This document shows, one piece after another, positions 1-5,002 of a stretch of DNA of 5,861 nucleotides. The notes below the pieces were generated by a model. It was not told the DNA's origin. It was given only the letters and a program-made list of their open reading frames with translations, and did no database searches. The stretch's first letter is position 1, and every line of letters begins with the position of its first letter. Source of the DNA: Nitriliruptoraceae bacterium (GTDB lineage: Bacteria; Actinomycetota; Nitriliruptoria; Nitriliruptorales; Nitriliruptoraceae); assembly GCA_007116505.1 (NCBI GenBank), contig SKII01000093.1, positions 1 to 5,861 on the forward strand, written 5' to 3'. A program made the translations under genes and the position numbers.

Positions 1-1756
1 CGTCGTGCTCGTCGCTGACGATGCCGAGGTCGGCGGCGATGGCGCGTGCGGTCGCAGGGTGGTCACCCGTGATCATGATGACGCGCACGCCGGCGCTGCG
101 GCACTGCGCGATCGCGTCGCGCACGCCCTCGCGCGGTGGGTCCTGCATCCCGACGAGCCCGGTGAGCACGAGGTCGGCCGGCTCCGGCGGTGCCTCGGGG
201 TCAGGGGGCTCGGTGAGGCGGAGCTGCGCGGCGGCGAGCACGCGCAGGCCGCGGCGTGCCATGTGGGCGGCGGCGGCGAGCACCGCCTCGGTGTCGAGCG
301 GCACGGTCTCGCCGTCCGCCCCCAGCATCGTGGATGCGAGCTCGACGACGCGCTCGGGCGCACCCTTGAGGCGCAGCATCGGGCCGTCCTCGTCGACGAT
401 CGCCAGGGAGTAGCAGCGCTCGGCCGCGAAGGGCACGTCGGCGAGGATGTGCGTGTCGGCCCGCAGCCCGCGCGGGTCGAGGCCGGCGCTCGCTGCGGCG
501 GCCAGCAGCGCCACCTCCGTGGGGTCGCCGACCCCGGTGCCGTCCCGGGCGAGCGCGGCGTCGTTGCTGAGCACGCCCGTGCGCAGCGTCGCGTCGAGGG
601 GCGCGGGGAGGTCGGCGTCCTCGTCGACGGCGACGCTGCCGTCCCCGAGGGGCTGCGTGTCGCGTCCGAGGTGCGCCCAGCCGGCCGGCGTCCACGCGGC
701 GACGACCCGCATGCGGTTCTCGGTGAGCGTCCCGGTCTTGTCCGAGCCGATGACGGTCGTCGAACCGAGCGTCTCGACGGCGGGGAGCGTCCGGACGATC
801 ACGCGACGCTGCGCCATCCGCCGCACGCCGAGGGCCATCGCGATCGTGAACGCGACCGGCAGGCCCTCGGGGATGACGGCGACGGCGAGCGCGACCGCCG
901 TGAGGAACATCTCCGACGGCGCGCCGCCGAGCGCGACACCGAGGGCGAACGCGAGCACGGTGGACGCGAGCACGGCCACGGCGATGATGTTCGCGAAGCG
1001 CGACATGCGCTGCTGGAGCGGGGTCGGAGGACGCTCCTGGGCGCCCATGCGCTCGGCGATCGCCCCCAGCACGGTCGTCGCGCCGGTCGCCACCACGAGC
1101 CCGGCCGCGCGTCCGGCCGTCACGCTCGTGCCCATGTGCAGCATCGAGCTGCGGTCCGCCGCGAGCCGATCGGCGTCGACGGGCGACGTGCTCTTCCGCG
1201 CCGGCTCGCTCTCACCGGTCAGCAGCGACTCGTCGGCGCGCAGGGCCGAGGCGTCGATGACGCGCAGGTCGGCGGGGATCCGGTCACCGGCCTCGAGCAC
1301 GACGACGTCGCCGGGAACGAGGTCCTCGGCCGCGATGCGCTCGCGGGAGCCGTCGCGCAGGACGGTCGCCGTGGGCGACGCGAGCGACATCAGCGCATGC
1401 ACCGACCGGTCGGCGCGACGCTCCTGGGTGAAGCCGATGACGGCGTTGAGCAGGAGTACCGCGACGATGACGGCGGCGTCCGCGTACTCGCGCAGGAGCA
1501 GGGTCACTCCCGTCGCGACGACGAGGATGAGGATGAGTGGGCTCGCGAACTGCCGGACGAGCAGCACGAGGTCGCTGACGGGTGGTTCGGGCTCGAGGCG
1601 GTTCGCCCCGTGCTCGGCGCGCCGTGCGGCGACCTCGTCCGCGTCGAGGCCGATCCGCGCGTCGACGCCCATGTGGGCGAGCGCGTCGTCGATCCCGAGC
1701 GCGTGCCACGCGGTCGGCGACGCGGTCGGCGACGTCTCCTCCGCCCCGATCGCCAT
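1..1756 (-). CDS. Cation-transporting P-type ATPase, P2 (Ca2+-ATPase-like), 3' end cut by window edge
   Basis: Membrane pump that couples ATP hydrolysis, through a phospho-aspartate intermediate, to cation movement. The window holds the first 585 residues; the family is usually near 900, so the hinge motif TGDGxNDxPAL and membrane helices M5-M10 lie beyond the left edge. Visible in order: cation-ATPase N-terminal domain (about 16-70), M1 and M2 (about 71-109), actuator domain with TGES (180-183), M3 (about 255-277), M4 with PEGLP (296-300), phosphorylation motif DKTGT (D339), nucleotide-domain motifs VPFAAER (441-447) and KGAPE (464-468), then DPPR (539-542) and TGD (563-565). The M4 glutamate E297 corresponds to the calcium-site II glutamate of SERCA, so Ca2+ is the best guess, but Mn2+ or other cations remain possible because the M5/M6 ligands are not visible. 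The residue before SDKTGT is Gly where most P2 pumps have Cys. The ATG at 1756 has GGAGGG five bases upstream and no earlier ATG, GTG or TTG in frame. Divergent from the GntR regulator. Confidence 0.95.
   Translation of the reverse strand, partial: MAIGAEETSPTASPTAWHALGIDDALAHMGVDARIGLDADEVAARRAEHGANRLEPEPPVSDLVLLVRQFASPLILILVVATGVTLLLREYADAAVIVAVLLLNAVIGFTQERRADRSVHALMSLASPTATVLRDGSRERIAAEDLVPGDVVVLEAGDRIPADLRVIDASALRADESLLTGESEPARKSTSPVDADRLAADRSSMLHMGTSVTAGRAAGLVVATGATTVLGAIAERMGAQERPPTPLQQRMSRFANIIAVAVLASTVLAFALGVALGGAPSEMFLTAVALAVAVIPEGLPVAFTIAMALGVRRMAQRRVIVRTLPAVETLGSTTVIGSDKTGTLTENRMRVVAAWTPAGWAHLGRDTQPLGDGSVAVDEDADLPAPLDATLRTGVLSNDAALARDGTGVGDPTEVALLAAAASAGLDPRGLRADTHILADVPFAAERCYSLAIVDEDGPMLRLKGAPERVVELASTMLGADGETVPLDTEAVLAAAAHMARRGLRVLAAAQLRLTEPPDPEAPPEPADLVLTGLVGMQDPPREGVRDAIAQCRSAGVRVIMITGDHPATARAIAADLGIVSDEHD
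1708..1734. repeat. 12-bp perfect tandem duplication inside the ATPase 5' end
   Basis: The unit GCGGTCGGCGAC occurs twice back to back (1710-1721 and 1722-1733), and the 12-bp period extends slightly to either side. In the ATPase frame it encodes SPTA twice (residues 9-16), in the short unconserved N-terminal tail before the first domain. It keeps the frame, so it is a harmless in-frame duplication. Confidence 0.7.
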
Positions 1757-1761
1757 CCGCG

Positions 1762-1767
1762 CCCTCC
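1762..1767 (-). promoter_or_regulatory. Ribosome binding site of the P-type ATPase
   Basis: On the minus strand the sequence reads GGAGGG, five bases before the ATG at 1756. This is a strong Shine-Dalgarno and fixes the start. A second GGAGG lies further upstream (1773-1777) but too far away for this ATG. I could not identify a convincing minus-strand -10/-35 pair in the divergent region. Confidence 0.7.
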
Positions 1768-1815
1768 GCTCGCCTCCACGCAGCCCCGGAGGGTAGCGAC
1801 GATCTCAGCAGGAAG

Positions 1816-1833
1816 TGCTACACTCGGTGTCAC
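1816..1833 (+). promoter_or_regulatory. Extended -10 promoter with overlapping palindrome, for the GntR gene
   Basis: TGCTACACT (1816-1824) matches an extended -10 element, TGn followed by TAnnnT. No good -35 is visible at the usual distance (GCGACG at 1796-1801), which is tolerable for an extended -10. Transcription would be expected to start near A1832, only about three bases before the ATG at 1835. The -10 lies within a small inverted repeat, ACAC-TCG-GTGT (1820-1830), with one further matching pair at G1817/C1833. A palindrome over the -10 of a GntR gene is a natural place for an autoregulatory operator. The promoter match is fairly good; the operator role is inference. Confidence 0.5.
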
Positions 1834-1834
1834 T

Positions 1835-2197
1835 ATGCTGACCCTGACCGTGCTCGACGGACCGCTGCCGCTCCATGAGCGGGTGGCAGCGGCCGTGCGC
1901 CGCGCGATCGCCGCCGGTGCGGTCGGTCCCGGCGACGCGCTCCCGACCGCGCTGCAGGTCGCGGACGCGCTCGGCGTGCACCGCAACACCGTGCTGCGCG
2001 CCTACCGCCAGCTCCGCGACGAGGGCACCATCGAGCTGCGCGCCGGCCGCGGAGCGCGGGTCCGGAGGGCTGCGCCGGTGGGGGAGATGCTGCGCGAGGA
2101 GATCGACACGCTCCTGCGCGCCGCCGCACGGGAGGGGCTCGACCCCGAGGAGGCCGCGGACCTCGTCCGTGCCGCCGCGCACCGGTGGACGCGCTGA
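1835..2197 (+). CDS. GntR-family transcriptional regulator, YtrA-type
   Basis: Small DNA-binding regulator of 120 residues, the normal size for the YtrA subfamily, which has a winged helix followed by a short helical dimerisation tail instead of a ligand-binding domain. The winged helix-turn-helix spans about residues 10-77: LPLHERVAAAVRRAIAAG opens it, the recognition helix is VHRNTVLRAYRQL (48-60), and the wing is IELRAGRGARV (66-76). The C-terminal helices cover about 83-118. The usual LPSxRxLA motif reads LPTALQVA (36-43), so the conserved arginine is Leu40. The start is the only reasonable one: no in-frame ATG, GTG or TTG occurs nearby upstream. There is no Shine-Dalgarno, consistent with a leaderless or near-leaderless mRNA. 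The stop is followed within a few bases by the DUF1648 gene, so the two are almost certainly co-transcribed. Likely autoregulatory; effector unknown. Confidence 0.92.
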   Translation: MLTLTVLDGPLPLHERVAAAVRRAIAAGAVGPGDALPTALQVADALGVHRNTVLRAYRQLRDEGTIELRAGRGARVRRAAPVGEMLREEIDTLLRAAAREGLDPEEAADLVRAAAHRWTR

Positions 2198-2199
2198 GC

Positions 2200-3168
2200 A
2201 TGGGCACGACCCTGCACCCACCACGGTCCCTCGCGCTCCGCGAGCTCGTCGTCCCCGCGCTCGCGACGCTCGCGACGGTCGCCCTTCCGCTGCTCGCCTG
2301 GTCCGAGCTCCCCGACCCGGTCGCCATCCACTGGGGGCTCGACGGCCGACCTGACGGCAGCGCGCCGCTCATCGTCGACGTCGTGCTCATGGGGGTGCTG
2401 ACGGGACTCGTGGCGCTCATGCCGCTCATCGCCGTGCTGCGAGGTGACCGCGCGACGGCCCGCACCATGCTCGCGCTCGCGCACGGCATGGGCGTGTTCC
2501 TCGCGGTGCTCCGCTGGCGCACGGTCGAGCTCAACCGCGGGATCGACGTCTGGACCGATGCCGGCTCGCTCACCCTCCTCGATGTCGCCGGGCTGCTCGC
2601 CGTCTCGGCACCGTTCGCGCTGCTCGGCTGGTGGCTCGGGGGGCTGCACCCCGAGCCGCCGCGCCTCGTGCGTGAGGTCGTGCCGCAGGTCCTGCCGCCG
2701 GACGGGCAGCTGGTCTGGGTCGGGCACCAGGGCTGGGGGTTCATGCGGTGGCTCGGACCCGGGCTGGTCGCCGCCGGTGGCCTCGCCACCACTGTCCGCG
2801 TCGCCGCGGAGACGCTGATCCTCGGCGGGACGCTCGTGCTCGTCGGGGTCCTGCTGTGGGGGGCCACCTCGATCACTGTCGCGACCGGCCCCGCAGGGCT
2901 CAGGGTCCGGTTCGGTCCGCTCGGCTGGCCCGCCATCCGCGTGCTGCTCGATGCGATCGAGGGCATCGAGGTCGAGGACGTCGAGCCGATGGCCTACGGC
3001 GGCTGGGGCTACCGCGTGCTGCCCGGCGTCCGCGCCGTCGTCATCCGCCGCGGCGTCGGGATCCGCGTCCGCCGTCGCGACCGGCCCGACCTCATCGTCA
3101 CGGTCGATGACGCGTCGACCGCGGCCGGGGTGCTCGCCGCGCACCTCGCAGCGGGGCGGGGCGAGTAG
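2200..3168 (+). CDS. DUF1648 membrane protein with PH-like C-terminal region
   Basis: Polytopic membrane protein of 322 residues from this ATG. Numbered from here, it begins with a hydrophobic helix (about 15-36), then the DUF1648 signature ELPDPVAIHWGLDGRPDG (36-53). That domain is also found at the N terminus of SdpI-type immunity and signalling proteins. Further hydrophobic stretches lie at about 57-80, 88-105, 124-147 and 184-224. The C-terminal part (about 225-322) is soluble, beta-rich and contains YGGWGYR (266-272), resembling bacterial PH-like domains. No enzyme motif is visible. The start is two bases after the regulator's stop. An in-frame GTG at 2185 would overlap the regulator by 13 bases, but a partial Shine-Dalgarno (GGTGG, 2184-2188) favours the ATG at 2200. 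YtrA-type regulators next to DUF1648 genes are a familiar pairing in Gram-positive bacteria. Function unknown; a link to the cell envelope is inference. Confidence 0.85.
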   Translation: MGTTLHPPRSLALRELVVPALATLATVALPLLAWSELPDPVAIHWGLDGRPDGSAPLIVDVVLMGVLTGLVALMPLIAVLRGDRATARTMLALAHGMGVFLAVLRWRTVELNRGIDVWTDAGSLTLLDVAGLLAVSAPFALLGWWLGGLHPEPPRLVREVVPQVLPPDGQLVWVGHQGWGFMRWLGPGLVAAGGLATTVRVAAETLILGGTLVLVGVLLWGATSITVATGPAGLRVRFGPLGWPAIRVLLDAIEGIEVEDVEPMAYGGWGYRVLPGVRAVVIRRGVGIRVRRRDRPDLIVTVDDASTAAGVLAAHLAAGRGE

Positions 3169-3178
3169 CGTCCGTCCC

Positions 3179-3940
3179 ATGACCGGGACGCTCGTCAACG
3201 TCGCCGCGGTCGTCGTTGGCGGCGTCGCTGGGGCGCTCCTCGGCGGTCGCGTCCCCGACCGTGTGCGCACCACGCTGACCGACGTGCTCGGCGTGTTCGT
3301 CGTCGTGCTCGGCATCGGGGATGCGCTCGGAACGTTCGGTGACGAGCTCTCCGCGACGCTCGGGCGCGCCGCCGTCCTCGTCGTCCTCGGGTCGCTCCTC
3401 GTCGGCGGGGTCATCGGCGAGCTCCTCGGCATCGAGGATCGGCTCGAGCGGCTCGGCGCGTGGCTGCGCGAACGCACGTCGCGCGGAAGTGCCGGCAGCG
3501 GCGGGAGTGCCGGTGTCGACGGCACCGACGCCGCGGCCCGCGCGCGCTTCATCGAGGGCTTCGTCGTCACGAGCCTCGTCATCACCGTCGGTCCGCTCGC
3601 GGTGCTCGGCGCGCTCCAGGACGGGCTCCTCGGGGACTGGACGCTCCTCGCGGTCAAGTCGCTGCTGGACGGCCCCGTCGCGCTCGCCTTCGCGAGCGTG
3701 TTCGGGGTCGGGGTCGCGTTCGCCGCGCTCCCCATGCTCGTGTGGCAGGGAGGGCTGACCCTCGCCGCCGCCGCCGTCGGCGATGCCGTGACCGCACCCA
3801 TGGTCGCGGCGATCGGAGCGGTCGGTGGGTTCCTCGTCGTCGGGATCGGGCTGCGGCTCCTCGAGCTGCGCCAGGTCCGTGTCGCCAACCTGCTGCCAGC
3901 GCTCGTCATCGCGCCGCTCGTCGTCGCGCTCTGGCCCTGA
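3179..3940 (+). CDS. DUF554-family membrane protein (YdfK/YqgA-like)
   Basis: Inner-membrane protein of 253 residues, close to the usual length of the DUF554 family, whose function is not established. Family hallmarks are clear: GTLVN at the N terminus (3-7); a first half of three hydrophobic helices (about 5-24, 33-51 and 63-84); then FIEGFVVTSLVITVGPLAVLGALQDG (124-149), AVKSLLDGP (158-166), a glycine-rich helix (about 167-187), WQGGLTL (189-195), and a C-terminal GGFLVVGIGLRLLEL followed by RVANLLPAL (234-242). Between the halves lies a Gly/Ser-rich linker (SRGSAGSGGSAG, 101-112) encoded by locally repetitive DNA; it is probably a flexible loop. The ATG is ten bases after the DUF1648 stop, with only a weak Shine-Dalgarno, so translation may depend on coupling. 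It is probably the last gene of the regulator operon, since a 177-bp gap with a stem-loop follows. Confidence 0.9.
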   Translation: MTGTLVNVAAVVVGGVAGALLGGRVPDRVRTTLTDVLGVFVVVLGIGDALGTFGDELSATLGRAAVLVVLGSLLVGGVIGELLGIEDRLERLGAWLRERTSRGSAGSGGSAGVDGTDAAARARFIEGFVVTSLVITVGPLAVLGALQDGLLGDWTLLAVKSLLDGPVALAFASVFGVGVAFAALPMLVWQGGLTLAAAAVGDAVTAPMVAAIGAVGGFLVVGIGLRLLELRQVRVANLLPALVIAPLVVALWP

Positions 3941-3945
3941 GCCCG

Positions 3946-3999
3946 GGCCCGGCCGCCGTCGCCACGGTCCGCACGGTCCGCACGGCGGCGTCACGGGCC
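3946..3999 (+). terminator. Long imperfect stem after the DUF554 gene, candidate terminator
   Basis: Starting six bases after the stop codon, GGCCCG (3946-3951) pairs with CGGGCC (3994-3999), and the adjoining GCCGCCGT (3952-3959) pairs with ACGGCGGC (3982-3989). This gives 14 pairs, 13 of them G-C, with a 4-base bulge (3990-3993) and a 22-base loop. No T-tract follows, so it is not a classical intrinsic terminator, but T-less stems are often proposed as terminators in high-G+C actinomycetes. It could equally be a regulatory structure for the downstream gene. Confidence 0.4.
3963..3980 (+). repeat. Two 9-bp direct repeats upstream of the amino-acid importer
   Basis: CACGGTCCG occurs twice in tandem (3963-3971 and 3972-3980), followed by a partial third copy, CACGGCGG (3981-3988). 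The core CACGGTC recurs at 4083-4089 inside the hairpin before the binding-protein gene. The repeats fill most of the loop of the stem described at 3946-3999. They could be binding sites for a regulator of the importer or simply local expansion of G+C-rich DNA. Confidence 0.45.
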
Positions 4000-4016
4000 G
4001 GAAACGTGCGCGCAGG

Positions 4017-4022
4017 TAGCAT
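4017..4022 (+). promoter_or_regulatory. Possible -10 element of the importer operon
   Basis: TAGCAT fits the TAnnnT pattern and lies about 95 bases before the GTG start. No acceptable -35 is found 16-18 bases upstream and there is no TGn extension, so this is a weak call. If correct, the leader would be roughly 90 bases and would contain the hairpin at 4080-4100. Confidence 0.2.
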
Positions 4023-4079
4023 CCGCGCGCACCACCGGCGAGGCGGCTCCCGCGTCCGCCGACCCCTGCGACGTCCGTC

Positions 4080-4100
4080 CGGCACGGTCGACCCGTGCCG
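4080..4100 (+). promoter_or_regulatory. Hairpin/palindrome just before the binding-protein ribosome site
   Basis: CGGCACGG (4080-4087) and CCGTGCCG (4093-4100) form a perfect 8-bp inverted repeat around a 5-base TCGAC. It ends five bases before the Shine-Dalgarno at 4106. As RNA it would be a very stable stem next to the ribosome site; as DNA it is long enough for a dimeric regulator. The structure is directly visible; its role (operator, leader control or mRNA stabilisation) is not known. Confidence 0.5.
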
Positions 4101-4105
4101 AAGCT

Positions 4106-4111
4106 GAGGAG
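4106..4111 (+). promoter_or_regulatory. Ribosome binding site of the solute-binding protein
   Basis: GAGGAG lies six bases before the GTG at 4118, an ideal distance. It decides for this GTG start, which also places a complete lipoprotein signal peptide at the N terminus. Confidence 0.75.
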
Positions 4112-4117
4112 ACACCT

Positions 4118-5002
4118 GTGACCACGTTCAAGAGAGGCTCTGCGCTCGTCGCCGGCCTCGCGCTCGTGCTCGCCGCCTGCGCTGGCAGCGACGAGCCGGC
4201 CGCCCCGACGCCCGACCCGACCCCCGCCCCGACGCCCGAGGAGCCGGCCGACGCCTGCGCCATCGACGCGCTCCCGCTGTTCGCCGCCGGCACCCTGACC
4301 GTCGCGACGGGCAACGAGGTCTTCCCGCCCTGGATGCTCGACAACGACCCGGCCGGGGGACAGGGCTTCGAGAACGGTCTCGTCTACGCGCTCGCGGCGG
4401 AGATGGGCTTCGACGCCGCCGACGTCGAGTGGGTCGGCACCGAGTTCTTCGAGGCGATCGCCGCCGGTCCGAAGGACTACGACTTCAACCTCCAGCAGTA
4501 CTCCATCACCGCGGAGCGGCAGGAGGTCGTGAGCTTCTCGCAGCCGTACTACCAGCCGGACAAGGCGGTCATCGCGCTGCCGACGAGCAGCATCGTCGAC
4601 GCGACGAGCTTCGCCGACCTGCGGGACGCGAAGTGGGGTGCGACCGTCGGGACGACCGACCTCGACTACCTCGAGAACGTGATCGGCATCACCGACGTCG
4701 ACGTGTTCGACGACCAGGCGGCCGTGTTCCTCGCGCTGAGCGCCGGGACGATCGACGCGACCATCGCCGCGCTGCCGACGGCGCTGTTCGTGACCGCCGT
4801 CCAGGCGCCGCCGACGGAGATCGTCGCCCTGCTGACCAAGGACGAGAACGACCGCGGTCTCGGCCTGCTCTTCGAGAAGGACAGCGAGCTGCTGCCCTGC
4901 GTCGACGCCGCCCTCGGCCGCATCATCGCCGACGGCACGGTCGACGAGCTCGTCCGTGAGTACCTGCTTCCCAGCCGGGACATCGCGTTCATCCTCGAGT
5001 GA
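4118..5002 (+). CDS. Amino-acid ABC transporter solute-binding lipoprotein (SBP_bac_3 family)
   Basis: Extracellular, membrane-anchored receptor of 294 residues that captures a polar amino acid or related solute for the importer. A lipoprotein signal peptide is clear: KR at 5-6, a hydrophobic core, and lipobox LAAC with the lipidated Cys21. A Pro/Thr-rich tether (about 28-43) follows. The mature family-3 domain includes GTLTVATGNEVFPPW, GFENGL (83-88), the substrate-carboxylate arginine in ITAERQEVVSFSQPYY (R134), and the loop VGTTDLDYL (177-185). Cys47 and Cys261 sit where related actinobacterial proteins also carry cysteines, so a disulfide is plausible. In the hinge-proximal motif usually read as DAxxxDLPTA, this protein has DATIAALPTA, putting Ala218 in place of the aspartate that normally binds the ligand's amino group. 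The exact ligand cannot be named. The stop overlaps the permease start, so both are in one operon. Confidence 0.93.
   Translation: MTTFKRGSALVAGLALVLAACAGSDEPAAPTPDPTPAPTPEEPADACAIDALPLFAAGTLTVATGNEVFPPWMLDNDPAGGQGFENGLVYALAAEMGFDAADVEWVGTEFFEAIAAGPKDYDFNLQQYSITAERQEVVSFSQPYYQPDKAVIALPTSSIVDATSFADLRDAKWGATVGTTDLDYLENVIGITDVDVFDDQAAVFLALSAGTIDATIAALPTALFVTAVQAPPTEIVALLTKDENDRGLGLLFEKDSELLPCVDAALGRIIADGTVDELVREYLLPSRDIAFILE

Noticed and set aside
5..1834. Very long open plus-strand frame (from position 5, running in phase into the GntR gene and ending at 2197).
   Set aside because: It is the antisense of the P-type ATPase. Its translation is low-complexity Arg/Gly/Asp/His-rich sequence without domains, whereas the minus strand gives all P-type ATPase motifs. 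Only the part from 1835 is a gene.
2185..2199. GTG at 2185 as the start of the DUF1648 gene.
   Set aside because: It has no Shine-Dalgarno and would add five unremarkable residues; the ATG at 2200 has a partial GGTGG upstream. The choice is not certain.
3481..3515. Locally repeated DNA (AGTGCCGG twice) in the DUF554 gene.
   Set aside because: It simply encodes the Gly/Ser-rich interdomain linker and keeps the reading frame; there is no sign of a mobile or regulatory element.
2002..3909. Minus-strand open frame of about 635 residues opposite the DUF1648 and DUF554 genes.
   Set aside because: Composition is Pro/Arg/Ser/Asp-rich with no recognisable domain, and it covers two well-supported plus-strand genes; such frames are expected in very G+C-rich DNA.
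4086..4093. GGTCGACC palindrome in the leader of the importer operon.
   Set aside because: It is the centre of the larger region already described, and short GTCGAC palindromes are frequent by chance in DNA of this composition.
4364..4381. GFENGL in the binding protein, differing from the GFDxDL common in family-3 binding proteins.
   Set aside because: Related actinobacterial binding proteins, as I recall them, have GFE-type variants here, so it is not a convincing anomaly on its own.
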